Shown: positions 16,933 to 26,541, numbered from the stretch's first letter. The stretch: DNA of 64,000 nucleotides from Paenibacillus sp. UNC499MF (GCF_900107975.1 NZ_FNVF01000002.1:449178-513177), one strand, 5' to 3'. A program made the numbers and translations. The notes: generated by a model not told the origin, from the letters alone.

Positions 16933-17039
16933 ATAGGAATAAACTATAAACAACGTAGTTTTTATATATTAGACATTATAAGCCGTTCTCTTCATACTGA
17001 ATGTATTACCCGCACAGACGGGAACGGGAGGCGTTCGGT

Positions 17040-17816
17040 ATGAAAGAAGCGGAACAGGGAAAGTGGGATGCGGATCATTATGACACGCAGATGCATTTCG
17101 TATCCAAATTAGGCCGGGGAGTGGTGGAACTTCTGGGTCCGGTACAGGGTGAGTCGGTGCTGGATCTGGGCTGCGGAACGGGCAGCCTGGCTGGGCAGAT
17201 GGCCCTTCTCGGCGCGGAAGTGACCGGGGTGGATTTCTCGGAGACCATGATCGAACAGGCAAGACTGAAGTACCCGGAGCTCCTTTTTGAGGTAGGGGAC
17301 GCAAGGACATACCGGAGCGGCCGGAAGTTCGACGCGGTATTCTCGAATGCCGCGCTGCACTGGGTCCCGCAGGCCGATGAAGCCGCGCGAACGGTAGCGG
17401 AAGCGCTGCGCCCGGGCGGGAGGTTCGCGGCCGAATTCGGAGGCTTCGGCAACGTGGCCCGGATCGAGCGGGCGATTCACGAGGCCGTGCGCGAAGAGGG
17501 GATCGACCCCGAGCCGCGCAATCCCTGGTATTACCCGACTATCGGGGAATACACGGGCGTGCTGGAGAGGGCCGGGCTCGATGTCCGCTTCGCGGAACGC
17601 TTCGACCGGCCGACGGAGCTGCCGGGAGGCGAGGAGGCCATCCGGCACTGGCTCCACGCGTTTGCCGGCAGCTTCTTAGCCGGCACGGATGCGGCCGCTC
17701 GGGAGCGCATCACACAGAGCGTGGAGGAGCGTCTGCGGCCCGAGCTGTTCCGCGACGGCACCTGGACCGGCGACTACTGCCGGATCCGGGTGCTCGCCTG
17801 GAAACCGCAGGGCTAA
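17040..17816 (+). CDS. SAM-dependent methyltransferase
   Basis: 258 residues from the ATG at 17040 (GGGAGG 8 bases upstream). Class I methyltransferase motifs are clear: VLDLGCGTGSLAGQ (residues about 40-53) binds SAM, VTGVDFS is the acidic post-strand loop, and the N-A-A-L-H-W-V motif at about 104 is typical of trans-aconitate 2-methyltransferase-like enzymes. The substrate cannot be read. It is a single-gene unit; an AT-rich promoter region lies at 16935-17000. Confidence 0.88.
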   Translation: MKEAEQGKWDADHYDTQMHFVSKLGRGVVELLGPVQGESVLDLGCGTGSLAGQMALLGAEVTGVDFSETMIEQARLKYPELLFEVGDARTYRSGRKFDAVFSNAALHWVPQADEAARTVAEALRPGGRFAAEFGGFGNVARIERAIHEAVREEGIDPEPRNPWYYPTIGEYTGVLERAGLDVRFAERFDRPTELPGGEEAIRHWLHAFAGSFLAGTDAAARERITQSVEERLRPELFRDGTWTGDYCRIRVLAWKPQG

Positions 17817-18191
17817 GGCGGGCGGCAGGGCCGCGCGCTAAGCTCGCCGTGAGCGTCTGCGCCGAGGGGGCGGCAGCACGAGGCCGCTGCTGCGAAGCCT
17901 TGAGCCTGCCGGGCGCAGCCCGATGCCCGCGCAAGCGTATGGGCCACACCTCCGCGCGATGCCATGAGGCTCGCCGGAGCGCCGCGCCGCAAGCTCAAGC
18001 GCGGTCCTGCGCCGCAGCCATGCTCCTGCTCACGGCGTAAAAGCGCTGCTGCGCAGCCTTGCCTCGCCGGGGCCGCACGAGCACGAGGCTGCGTAAAGCG
18101 CGTCCGCGGCCAATAGCTCACATCGCGAGAAAGTCAAGCTCCGCAGGGGCTCCACGACTTCCGCTGCTCTCCCTCGCGGCGTGCGTGTGCG
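17817..18191. other. GC-rich gap without a convincing gene
   Basis: 375 bases of very GC-rich, low-complexity sequence (many GCGC and CGCC steps). Short open frames exist on both strands, but none has a ribosome binding site or a recognisable product. No clear terminator for either convergent gene was found. It could be a decayed gene or intergenic sequence. Confidence 0.5.
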
Positions 18192-19259
18192 CTAGCCTGA
18201 CGCCCGCGCAATGAACTCCGGCGCGAGGACGATCTTCTCGTGAGCGCGGCCGGGGTGACGCTTGCGGTACAAAAGCGTCTCTACCGCCCGGATGCCGAGA
18301 AGCTCCTTGCTCAGCTCGACCGTGCTGAGCGGAGGCGACGAAGCGGCCGCCGCCTCGATATTGTCAAACCCGATCACGCGGCACTGGCCGGGGATGTCGA
18401 AGCCCCTCTGCTTGAGCAGAGCCATCAGCCGCAGCGCGATGTGATCGTTCGCGCAGATGAAGCCGTCCGGCAGCTCGCTCGTGGAGACGGCGCCCACGCG
18501 GACCGCCAGATCGTGGGGCCACGTCGGGCTGAGGTAAGGCACGTTCCACTTGCTCAGGCAGACGGGACGGCCCGATTCGGCGGCTTCCTCGGCAGCCATC
18601 CGGCAGCCAAGCCCGCGTTCCCTGAAGCTGACGGAGAAGGAGTCGCTCCCCACGAAAACGAGCGAGTCGCAGCCTTCCCGCAAAAGCTGCTTGGTCGCGG
18701 CCACGGCGGCGTCGATATTGCTGTTGACGACGCAATCCACGTTGACGAGAGGCTCCTCATGGTCCACAAGCACGAGCGGAAGTCCGGTCTGCTGCAGGGA
18801 GATGACCGCCCGCGTCGAGAAGGTGCCGAGGAGAATGTGTCCCATGCAACGTGCCGGATCCAGAAATCCGGGCATGATCAGCTCGTTTTCCCGGTGGGCC
18901 GGGACGGATATCAGCATATAGTCCGCCTGGAGGTCGCGGCACGTCTGAGCAAGGCCGTCGATGACCTTCGGCCAGAAGAACGGGTCCTGCTGCTTTGAGC
19001 TTTGTATCCACACCAGCATATAAGGATCGGCGGAGGAAGGTGCGGTTTCTCTTCTGTCGTCATCCCTGTCCCGAAAAAGTCCGGCCGCGGCCGGGCTTTT
19101 GTTTATTTTTTTCCGGTACCCCATGGTCCTTGCGGTTTCCATGATTTTCAGGCGCGTTTCTTCGCTGACCCCGTCTTTCCCTGAAAGCGCTTGTGAAACG
19201 GTGTATTTTGAAATGCCAAGCCGGTCGGCAATGTTTTGCATGGAGACGTGTTTACTCAT
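18192..19259 (-). CDS. LacI family transcriptional regulator
   Basis: 355 residues from the ATG at 19259 (AGGCGG upstream); a longer frame to 19334 has no such site. The N-terminal LacI helix-turn-helix reads MQNIADRLGISKYTVSQALS, followed by a sugar-binding domain with GFDNIEAAAASSPPLSTVEL near the end. No transporter is adjacent, so its target is not evident; it is divergent from the DUF817 gene, 216 bases away. Confidence 0.9.
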   Translation of the reverse strand: MSKHVSMQNIADRLGISKYTVSQALSGKDGVSEETRLKIMETARTMGYRKKINKSPAAAGLFRDRDDDRRETAPSSADPYMLVWIQSSKQQDPFFWPKVIDGLAQTCRDLQADYMLISVPAHRENELIMPGFLDPARCMGHILLGTFSTRAVISLQQTGLPLVLVDHEEPLVNVDCVVNSNIDAAVAATKQLLREGCDSLVFVGSDSFSVSFRERGLGCRMAAEEAAESGRPVCLSKWNVPYLSPTWPHDLAVRVGAVSTSELPDGFICANDHIALRLMALLKQRGFDIPGQCRVIGFDNIEAAAASSPPLSTVELSKELLGIRAVETLLYRKRHPGRAHEKIVLAPEFIARASG

Positions 19260-19475
19260 CGTGCACCGCCTTTGAGTGTGTTCGGTTTGACAGCTCCGCA
19301 CCCCCATTTTTCCTTCAAAAAAAGATTCTGTCAATACCCGCGGATCAAATAAATGCGGGATTTTTTCCGGTTTTATTTTCTCCCTGCTTGGAAAACTTGT
19401 GCTAAACTAGCAGAGGAATGGATTACGGGCAGGAGAAGATGCCTGGAACCTCCAAAGCTGAAAGGGGAATTTCCC

Positions 19476-20291
19476 ATGATTCGATCCGTACGTCACGGGA
19501 TTCGGCAGCTGCTGCTTTTCGGCTGGCTGGAAGCTCTTTCGTGTCTGTTTCCCGTTCTTATTTTTATCAGTCTGGCAGTGCTGAAGGCAGCCGATGTGCC
19601 CCATATGTATGACCTTATGCTGGTCATTTGCCTGCTGATTCAATGGGCAATGGTCCGGACGGGGCTGGAAACAAAGGATGAAGTGAAAGTAATCTGCCTG
19701 TTCCATCTGATCGGGCTGGTGCTGGAGATTTATAAGGTCAATATGGGCTCCTGGTCGTATCCGGAGGAAGCCTGGACGAAAGTATGGGGCGTACCGCTTT
19801 ACAGCGGGTTTATGTATGCGAGCGTGGCGAGTTATTTGTGCCAGGCCTGGCGGAGAATGCATGTGGAGCTGACCAGCTGGCCTTCGCCGTGGTTTACGGT
19901 TCCGCTCGGAGCGGCGATCTATCTGAATTTTATGACCCACCATTATATATGGGATTTGCGCTGGGTACTGACCGTGCTGCTGTTCGTGCTGTTTTTCCGG
20001 ACTGCGGTCCTGTTTACCGTCGGCAGGAAAACGTACCGGATGCCGCTTGTCCTGTCCTTTTTTCTTATCGGCTTTTTTATTTGGCTGGCGGAAAATATCG
20101 CAACCTTTCTGGGGGCCTGGCAGTATCCGAACCAGAGGGAAAGCTGGCAGCTTGTCTCATTCGGCAAAATGAGCTCGTGGTTCCTGCTTGTCATCGTGAG
20201 TTTCCTGATTGTCGCGCAGCTTAAGAAGGTCAAACAAGCGGAACAGAAGCCTGACGGGAGGGGGGTACCGGCTGCGGTGCCCGAAGACTAG
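19476..20291 (+). CDS. DUF817 family integral membrane protein (YoaT-like)
   Basis: 271 residues. The ATG at 19476 has AAAGGGGA 8 bases upstream. Seven or eight hydrophobic segments are visible, with conserved polar motifs between them (VNMGSWSYPEE, NFMTHHYIWDLRW, LAENIATFLGAWQYP) characteristic of the DUF817/YoaT family. The biochemical role is unknown. The MATE gene starts 2 bases after its stop, so the two are cotranscribed. Confidence 0.82.
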   Translation: MIRSVRHGIRQLLLFGWLEALSCLFPVLIFISLAVLKAADVPHMYDLMLVICLLIQWAMVRTGLETKDEVKVICLFHLIGLVLEIYKVNMGSWSYPEEAWTKVWGVPLYSGFMYASVASYLCQAWRRMHVELTSWPSPWFTVPLGAAIYLNFMTHHYIWDLRWVLTVLLFVLFFRTAVLFTVGRKTYRMPLVLSFFLIGFFIWLAENIATFLGAWQYPNQRESWQLVSFGKMSSWFLLVIVSFLIVAQLKKVKQAEQKPDGRGVPAAVPED

Positions 20292-20293
20292 GT

Positions 20294-21637
20294 ATGTTTA
20301 CAAACTGGGGAATGATTTTGCGGCTTGCGGTTCCGTCGATCGTGTCGTTCGCGGCGGCGACGCTGACCGGTACGATTAATTTGATGATGGTGGGCCCGAT
20401 GGGCGCTCTCGTCATCGCTGCGGTAGGAATCTGCAACATTATTATGTACAACGCCTGGGCTGCCTGCTCGGGAATCGGCCACACGGTTAATTATCTGGTC
20501 GCTCAAAATTTCGGGGCGGGGGATATGAAGAAAGGCGTGGAGCGCACGTATATCGCGCTTTATCTTTGTCTGGCTCTCATTGCCGTTATTCTGGCGGCGG
20601 GATGGTTCGGAAGCGAAGGGATTTTGCGGCTGATGGGAAGCTCCGGGGAGCTGGTCGCCGCAGGAAAGGAATATCTGGAGCTGCGGTTTTATGCGATGGC
20701 GTTTTCCGTGCTGAATTTTGTCCTGTTCGGATTTCTGAGGGGAATCGGGGATACCCGGTCCCCTATGGCACTTACGATTCTGGGAAACGCGGCGATGATC
20801 GTGTTCACCTACGGTTTGACGTACGGCCGTCTGGGGTTTCCCGAGCTGGGGCTTCCGGGCGCGGGGCTTGCCGTTCTTATCGGAGAAGCCATCTGCAGTA
20901 TCGGCTCCGTGTACATCGTGTTTTTCCGGCTGCATGACAAATACCGGACCCGCACCCGCGTGAAGCTTGACCGCCGGGAGGCGCGCCTGATCGCCGGCGA
21001 AAGCGGCAAGCTCGGCATGCAGGAATTCGCGATGAGCCTGGCCATGTTCGTCTTCACCATGTTCGTAACCCGTCTGGGGACTGAGGCGCTGGCCGCCAAC
21101 GAGATTGCCCTGAACGTGATGGCGCTCGGCTTCATGCCGGCTTTCGCCTTCGCCTCCACGGCGACGATTCTCGTGGGTAGGGAGGTCGGCAAGCACAGGC
21201 CCGATCTTGCCCGGCGGTACGGCACGGATACGGCGGTGCTCGGCAGCATCTGCCTGCTTGTTCTGGGAGCGGTGGAATTCGTTTTCGCCGTTCCGATCGC
21301 GAAGCTGTATTCCCAGGACCCGGAGGTTTACGTGCTTGCCGCCGACCTTATCCGGATTTCCGCGTTTTTGCAGCTGTTTGACGGGCTCCTGAATTTCTAC
21401 GCGGGCGGTTTGCGGGGAATCGGAGATACGACCTTTCTGCTGGGAACTTCCCTTGTGCTCAGCTGGGTCTTTTTCGTGCCGCTCGCGTATTTGCTCACTT
21501 TTGTGTGGGGATTCGGTTCGGCCGGCGCGTGGATTTCGCTGTATGCGTTTATTGCCGCCTTCGGCCTTGCCGTCATGTACCGGTTTTACCGGACGGACTG
21601 GGCTGCGGTGCGGATCAAAGAGGCCGACGGCCGCTGA
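20294..21637 (+). CDS. MATE family efflux transporter (second)
   Basis: 447 residues with about 12 membrane segments in two related halves. The N-terminal G-M-I-L-R-L-A-V-P-S-I-V and the repeated R-G-I-G-D-T motif (near residues 150 and 375) are typical of MATE and DinF-like exporters. The start lies 2 bases after the DUF817 stop and has only a weak ribosome binding site, suggesting translational coupling. It shares little obvious identity with the MATE protein at 14480. Confidence 0.88.
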   Translation: MFTNWGMILRLAVPSIVSFAAATLTGTINLMMVGPMGALVIAAVGICNIIMYNAWAACSGIGHTVNYLVAQNFGAGDMKKGVERTYIALYLCLALIAVILAAGWFGSEGILRLMGSSGELVAAGKEYLELRFYAMAFSVLNFVLFGFLRGIGDTRSPMALTILGNAAMIVFTYGLTYGRLGFPELGLPGAGLAVLIGEAICSIGSVYIVFFRLHDKYRTRTRVKLDRREARLIAGESGKLGMQEFAMSLAMFVFTMFVTRLGTEALAANEIALNVMALGFMPAFAFASTATILVGREVGKHRPDLARRYGTDTAVLGSICLLVLGAVEFVFAVPIAKLYSQDPEVYVLAADLIRISAFLQLFDGLLNFYAGGLRGIGDTTFLLGTSLVLSWVFFVPLAYLLTFVWGFGSAGAWISLYAFIAAFGLAVMYRFYRTDWAAVRIKEADGR

Positions 21638-21687
21638 AAAGACGGCCGGACTCCAGTCGTCACAGGTGCGGCAAGGAGTAAATTAAA

Positions 21688-21831
21688 ATGAAGGATAGGA
21701 AATGGGGAGCGCATAACACGTGTAAAAAGATGCGGACTTGGCCGGTTCTCCATGAAAACCCGGCAGGTGAGGCGCATACATTTATGTGCGGGTTCAAAAG
21801 CGCCGGATTGTCCGCGGGACGCGCGGGGTAA
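21688..21831 (+). CDS. Possible 47-residue peptide
   Basis: An ATG with AAGGAG 9 bases upstream opens a 47-codon frame with two Cys and several His, Trp and Arg. No homology or hydrophobic segment is recognised. It sits between the MATE and YhhN genes. Reported because of the good ribosome binding site; it may not be expressed. Confidence 0.25.
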   Translation: MKDRKWGAHNTCKKMRTWPVLHENPAGEAHTFMCGFKSAGLSAGRAG

Positions 21832-21884
21832 GAATAGGTAACGGCAAAGGCGTGCACGCGCCTCACGGGAGAAGGGGGAAATTG

Positions 21885-22580
21885 ATGATGGGATGGCTTT
21901 GGGCCGTACAAGTGATCTTGTTTGCCGCCGGTACCGGTCTCGGAATTTCGGACGCCCGGCGTAAAAGCACGGAAATCCGGCTTCCTTTGTGGGTGAGGAT
22001 GCTGATCAGCCTGACGCTTACGGCAGCGGCATTTGCCTTGTGGCGGGACGATCCGGCCTCCACCTCCAAAGAGTGGATCTTCTGGGGAATGGCCTGGTCG
22101 TTCATCGGCGACTTGTCCATGGCCGGCATCATCCCCTGGAGGCATCCGATGATCGGCGGAATGCTGACGTTTGCGGTGGCGCACGTCTTTTACATCGCAG
22201 CGTTCGCGGCCGCCCTGCACCGTGAGGGCCTTGACCTGATGAACGCGGGGCTGGCTGTCGCCGCCGTGTTCTACGGCCTGGTGCTGATCGCCGCCTGGCT
22301 GCTCCTGATCCGCAATCCCGACGCTCCGCGCTTGTTCAACACCGGCTCGCTCGTCTACGGATTGTGGATCGGGGCCATGGCGTCTGCTGCGGCTGCAATG
22401 GCCTGGTCCCTTGGCGGAGTGCTTTGGTTGCCGGCTGCCGGCGGACTGCTTTTCGTCGTATCGGACACGATCATCGGAGCCTCAGCCATCGGGGGCCGGT
22501 CTCTCAGGCATCAAGGATATTGGGTCTGGCTGACATACGTAGCGGCCCAGATGTGCATCGTTTACGCGTTTACCCTGTGA
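21885..22580 (+). CDS. YhhN family membrane protein (lysoplasmalogenase-like)
   Basis: 231 residues from the ATG at 21885 (GAAGGGGG upstream). About eight membrane segments. Conserved polar residues of the YhhN/TMEM86 family are present: SFIGDLSM (near 79), AHVFYI, and VVSDTIIGASA near 197. Family members hydrolyse the vinyl-ether bond of lysoplasmalogens in animals; the bacterial substrate is less clear. A strong hairpin follows the gene. Confidence 0.82.
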   Translation: MMGWLWAVQVILFAAGTGLGISDARRKSTEIRLPLWVRMLISLTLTAAAFALWRDDPASTSKEWIFWGMAWSFIGDLSMAGIIPWRHPMIGGMLTFAVAHVFYIAAFAAALHREGLDLMNAGLAVAAVFYGLVLIAAWLLLIRNPDAPRLFNTGSLVYGLWIGAMASAAAAMAWSLGGVLWLPAAGGLLFVVSDTIIGASAIGGRSLRHQGYWVWLTYVAAQMCIVYAFTL

Positions 22581-22601
22581 GAATACTATCCACGGATTCG
22601 G

Positions 22602-22646
22602 AAATCGACCGCACGAACCGCGCAAAAGCGGTGGTGCGGTCGATTT
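22602..22646 (+). terminator. Long hairpin after the YhhN-type gene
   Basis: AAATCGACCGCAC-GAACCGC pairs with GCGGTG-GTGCGGTCGATTT around GCAAAA, followed by GTTG. The T tract is weak on the + strand; on the minus strand it lies 66 bases beyond the neighbouring gene. Confidence 0.6.
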
Positions 22647-22712
22647 GTTGTTTGACGTCGTGGTCGTCGTTGCTTTGTTGTGAAGCCGCATAAGCCCCCC
22701 TGTCCTGCCGGG

Positions 22713-23801
22713 TCAGGAGCTGCTGCAAGACGAACTGCTGCAGGATGATGAGCTGCAGGACGAACTGCTGCATGAGGAACTGCTGCAGGACGATGAGCTG
22801 CTGCACGAGGAGCCGCTGTCGGACGAACCGCTGCAGGACGAACTGCTGCAGGAAGAATCGCTGCCGGACGAGCTGTTGTCCGACGAGCCGCCGCAGTCCG
22901 ATGAGCTGCAGGAAGAGCTGCTGCAATCCGAACCGCCGGAGCCGCTGCCGCCGCTGCCTTCACGGTCGTCGTCCCCGTTCAGGATGGAGTAAAAAAGCAG
23001 AGCGCTAAGAGCGCCATATCCTGCGCCGGACACGTCATTGGCGTTAAAAGAAGAAGCCGACGGCCTTGCGGACGAAGACATCCTGCGGGAAGTTCCGGCA
23101 CGGGCCGCAGCGGCCGGCGGGGCATTTTGGATGCTGTTAAAAAGTTCACGGACGAGATCCTGAACGGCTTCTTCAAAGACGGGGATCGTATTCGGCTTGA
23201 AATAATCCCGCCGGATCCGGTTCCAGTCAAAATCGCGGGCATACGCGATAAATTCGGGGTGAAGCCTGCGCTGTCCGAATTTCCCGAGCAGCTGCTCATT
23301 TTCCGGATAGAAGCGGAACACCAGGGAGTAGACCAGCTCGAAAAGGGCTCTTTCATGCTCACCCGGCTGCGGAGTATCGCCGACATGCGGCGAATGGTGA
23401 ATCATTTCTCCCAGCAGATCTCTGCAAAATTCCTGATAATCGCGGGTGAACATCAGGGCTTCGTGCCAGATGGCATCCACGGACGCGCTGTACATACCCA
23501 CGTTGTTCAAATAAATATTGAGTGCCAGGAATCGCTTGAATTCCAGTAAGAACCAGGAATACTCCGTTTCCGAAATGCCCGGGTGCTCTTTCAGCACGCG
23601 TGCTTTTACATGGTCCCAATACTTGGCATGTTTCCCGAAAACCTCATCGAAGCGGGCTTCTACAGGCTTGAGGCTGTCATTCTCCAGAACTCCCAGCCCA
23701 TACGGAGCGAAAGAGGAAAACAATTGAACGGGCGGAGCTTTTGGCTGCTTTTGCACAGGCTGCGACTTCATACTGTTAAAAAACCATTTAAAAAAAGACA
23801 C
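22713..23801 (-). CDS. GRDP-like domain protein with Cys/Ser repeat tail
   Basis: 362 residues starting at a GTG (GGAGG 6 bases upstream). Residues about 80-210 resemble the glycine-rich-domain-protein-like family: the region V-D-A-I-W-H-E-A-L, Y-Q-E-F-C and E-M-I-H-H-S-P holds the conserved Trp-His and His residues. A hydrophobic patch (GYGALSALLFYSIL) precedes an acidic stretch. The last 87 residues are almost only Ser, Cys, Gly and Asp, with 11 Cys and ending in five C-S-S-S-S type units. There is no signal peptide. Related bacterial proteins often end in Cys/Gly repeats; the Ser version looks unusual. Function unknown; metal binding or disulfide cross-linking is possible. Confidence 0.72.
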   Translation of the reverse strand: MSFFKWFFNSMKSQPVQKQPKAPPVQLFSSFAPYGLGVLENDSLKPVEARFDEVFGKHAKYWDHVKARVLKEHPGISETEYSWFLLEFKRFLALNIYLNNVGMYSASVDAIWHEALMFTRDYQEFCRDLLGEMIHHSPHVGDTPQPGEHERALFELVYSLVFRFYPENEQLLGKFGQRRLHPEFIAYARDFDWNRIRRDYFKPNTIPVFEEAVQDLVRELFNSIQNAPPAAAARAGTSRRMSSSARPSASSFNANDVSGAGYGALSALLFYSILNGDDDREGSGGSGSGGSDCSSSSCSSSDCGGSSDNSSSGSDSSCSSSSCSGSSDSGSSCSSSSSCSSSSCSSSSCSSSSCSSSSCSSS

Positions 23802-23894
23802 GCGAAACCTCCATCATCAGGCCGATACCTGTTTAGTCCGTTATTCGGTTATTTGCTGTTCGTGGTATGGACCGTTCGCACGATCCTCACTTTC

Positions 23895-24686
23895 TTACTT
23901 CCCGCGTATCCTGTCCCCGGAGGGTTGCGGAGCGGGTACAGCACCGTGCACCGTCTGATTGCGGTCGTAATACTCGAACGCCCGGGTTAGAAACTCCAGC
24001 AGTTCGGGTTCGAACGGATAGAGGAGCATAGGATTATCTTCCGCGCCGTGCAGGTCCCACAGCTTGTTCATCAAGGTCTGATCGCCGTCAAAAGCCTCCA
24101 AGGCCAGCCCCGTGATTCGGGCAGCCACATCCTGCGCAGCGGGAGAAGCCGGGTCTTCGTGCATGACGGACCTTGCCCGCGCAACCTCTTCCGTCCAACG
24201 AAGTGTGAGAGGATCATCCTTGCTCAGATTGGGCAGCTTGCTGAGCCGCTTCCGCTCTTCGGCGGTGAAATGTTCGCGGATAAAGCGCTGCTTGGCCGCA
24301 GGGTCTTTTTGACTGAGCCGGATCATTTGAAACATCGTGTTCCAGTTCAGCGTGCCTTCCATTTGGACGGAATGAATCGTAACGCGGAGCATGCTCTCCA
24401 GTTCTTCGAGCTTTTCCTTCTCGCGCCGGACCATTTGAAGCTGATCTTCTAGGCAGGAGAGCCAGTCGGTTCCGTAGCTGTCCAGCATTTCTTGGACGGC
24501 TTTTAACCCGAGTCCCATTTTTTTGAGAATCGCAATCTGTTCCAGACGCATGACGTCCTCGTCGGAATACAGCCGGTGGCCGCCTTCGGTTGAGCCTGAG
24601 GGCTTTAGAAGCCCGATCTGGTCATAATGGTGCAGCGTGCGCACCGTGATGTTCGCTTTACGCGCAAGTTCGCCAACGGAGTACAT
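23895..24686 (-). CDS. MerR family regulator with TipA-like effector domain
   Basis: 263 residues. The N-terminal MerR helix-turn-helix (MYSVGELARKANITVRTLHH, then YDQIGLLKPS) is followed by a coiled-coil dimer helix at about 80-110. The C-terminal region (F-T-A-E-E-R-K-R-L, and E-V-A-R-A-R with following residues) resembles the TipAS antibiotic-binding domain, so it may sense a drug or other small ligand. No obvious target gene is adjacent. The 300 bases upstream hold no other gene. Confidence 0.85.
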   Translation of the reverse strand: MYSVGELARKANITVRTLHHYDQIGLLKPSGSTEGGHRLYSDEDVMRLEQIAILKKMGLGLKAVQEMLDSYGTDWLSCLEDQLQMVRREKEKLEELESMLRVTIHSVQMEGTLNWNTMFQMIRLSQKDPAAKQRFIREHFTAEERKRLSKLPNLSKDDPLTLRWTEEVARARSVMHEDPASPAAQDVAARITGLALEAFDGDQTLMNKLWDLHGAEDNPMLLYPFEPELLEFLTRAFEYYDRNQTVHGAVPAPQPSGDRIRGK

Positions 24687-24994
24687 GTCTTCGGAGTTTC
24701 CTTTCGTGACGGTTCTTTCCTTTTTCTTCTATCTTCTATCCTAAATCGTTCCAGTACGGGCTTCAAGTTGTTTTTTGCAAGGCACTAAAGGACCCGAAAC
24801 GGAAAGCCTGAAAAGAAAACCGGAACCGAATCCCTTTAATGGAAACGGAGCTGGTAAGCGGGTCTGGCCAGAAAAAAGGATGAAAAAGTAAAGCGGCCGT
24901 ATAGCGGGGCCATTTCCGGGCGAAAACTAGGGAGGCTGAGCGGAGAATCGACTCGGCGACGAACCGTACCCTTCATAAAAAGGAGTGTCGTTTC

Positions 24995-25120
24995 ATGACC
25001 CAATCGAAAAGCCGGAAGGAAAGCTTGGCCAAAAGCCGAAAGCAGAGACAAAATCCCCACGGTAAAATCCGCTCGCTGAAAGAAATTGCCGCCGAAACTC
25101 ACCAGGGAATAGACGAGTAG
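24995..25120 (+). CDS. Small basic protein (41 aa)
   Basis: The ATG is preceded by AAGGAG at 9 bases and the frame ends at 25120; a terminator follows at 25188. The peptide is hydrophilic and rich in Lys, Arg, Ser and Gln (MTQSKSRKESLAKSRKQRQN), ending in an acidic helix. The size and composition resemble minor small spore proteins, but no named family is recognised. Confidence 0.55.
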   Translation: MTQSKSRKESLAKSRKQRQNPHGKIRSLKEIAAETHQGIDE

Positions 25121-25187
25121 AGGCAAGAGGCAGCGCCCGGTTATGCGGGGCATTTCCGGGCAATCCGGCCTCACGGCGGCAAAAGCG

Positions 25188-25220
25188 AAAAGCCCGCGGC
25201 TTAATGCGCGGGCTTTTTGT
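25188..25220 (+). terminator. Terminator after the small basic protein gene
   Basis: AAAAGCCCGCG and CGCGGGCTTTTT form a perfect stem with a T-rich tail. The next 210 bases to the CDF gene hold no clear gene. Confidence 0.8.
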
Positions 25221-25434
25221 TACAGATCGTCATGCGGCAAACGGGCCGCCGGAATGACGGCAGGGCTGCGCCGGCTCGTATCAGGCGTAAACGGGGCCGT
25301 CGGCTTGGCTGGCGCGGCATCGGCGAGGCCGGCCTGCTCGGTTTCTTCTTCGCGAGCAGCGAACAATTGGTATTGCCGGGACCTCATGACTATGGGCTGT
25401 ATCAAGCCGGGCTGGTAGGGAGGCCATTTCTACC

Positions 25435-26541
25435 TCATATACTGAACTCCGCATGCTTCAGATGCCGGGTTTCTACCTGGATAGTGGCATGTTTGATCTT
25501 ATACTTGTTCTCCATGCAGGTTACGGCCTGCTGTAAAACCGTCTGGCTGTCGGCTTCATCGTCGATGAGCAGGTGACAGCTGAACGAATCCATGCCGGAC
25601 GTGATCGTCCAGATGTGAAGATCATGGACGTCGCGGACGCCGGGAATACCGAGCAGGGCACTGCGGACATCATCGGAATCGAGGCGCGACGGAACGCCTT
25701 CGAGCAGAATGTGCGTTGCGGATTTCAATACGCCCCAGGCGCTGCGCAGTATTAGAAGCGAGACCAGGATCGAGATGATCGGGTCCGCCTGATACCACTG
25801 GAAAGCCTGCATCAGCAGCCCGGCGATTATGGCCCCGACGGAACCGAGCGCGTCTCCGAGTACGTGCAGATAAGCGCTTCTGACGTTGAGGTTGTCTTTC
25901 GCGCCGCCCATCCGGGTAAGAAACCAGGCGCTGACGAGGTTGGCGACCAGACCGATGACGGCGATGAGTGTCATCGTGCCGCTCGCGATTGCAGGCGGGT
26001 GGGCAAAACGCTCGACGGCCTCCCGGATAATCAGGATAGAGAGGACAACGAGGGTGACGCCGTTCAGCATGGCTGTTAAAATCTCTACGCGGTAGAAGCC
26101 GTACGTTCTTTTGGGAGAGGCGGGGCGGACCGCAAACCACATGGCAACCAGACTGAGCAGCAGGGACGCCGCGTCGCTCAGCATATGCCCGGAATCCGAC
26201 AGCAGGGCCAGACTGTTTGTGAGCAGTCCGCCGGCGAATTCCAGTACCATAATGCCGGCTGTGATGAGAAACGCGATAAACAGTCCTTTTTTGCTGCTGG
26301 GTCCGTGATGATGCCCGATCCCGCCGTGCTCATGATCGTGCGAATGGTCGTGAGAATGCTCATGCGAAGAATGAGGATCGTGAGAATGTGCGTGTGTATG
26401 ATCATTCGGATGAAAGTGACCGTCATTTTGATTGAAATCAGAATGGCGGCTTTGGCCCTGTTCGGGAGAATGTCCGTGATCGTGCCGGTGTTCCGGCCCG
26501 TCCGGGGCACCTGCTTGTTTTTGTTTTTTTGAATCGTTCAT
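25435..26541 (-). CDS. Cation diffusion facilitator (CzcD-like) metal exporter
   Basis: 368 residues from the ATG at 26541 (GGAGG 9 bases upstream); the frame runs open to 26715 without a site. The first 95 residues hold a very His-rich cytoplasmic segment, probably metal binding. Six membrane segments follow, with the CDF metal sites SLALLSDSGHMLSDA in TM2 and HVLGDALGSVG in TM5, and a C-terminal cytoplasmic domain with HDLHIWTITSG. CDF proteins export Zn2+, Co2+, Cd2+ and related ions by proton antiport. It is divergent from csoR-copZ. Confidence 0.92.
   Translation of the reverse strand: MNDSKKQKQAGAPDGPEHRHDHGHSPEQGQSRHSDFNQNDGHFHPNDHTHAHSHDPHSSHEHSHDHSHDHEHGGIGHHHGPSSKKGLFIAFLITAGIMVLEFAGGLLTNSLALLSDSGHMLSDAASLLLSLVAMWFAVRPASPKRTYGFYRVEILTAMLNGVTLVVLSILIIREAVERFAHPPAIASGTMTLIAVIGLVANLVSAWFLTRMGGAKDNLNVRSAYLHVLGDALGSVGAIIAGLLMQAFQWYQADPIISILVSLLILRSAWGVLKSATHILLEGVPSRLDSDDVRSALLGIPGVRDVHDLHIWTITSGMDSFSCHLLIDDEADSQTVLQQAVTCMENKYKIKHATIQVETRHLKHAEFSI

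Noticed and set aside
17849-18040. Short frames in the GC-rich gap
   Set aside because: No ribosome binding site, biased composition and no recognisable motif.
24836-25174. 112-codon minus-strand frame
   Set aside because: Overlaps a better-supported small gene with ribosome binding site and terminator on the other strand.
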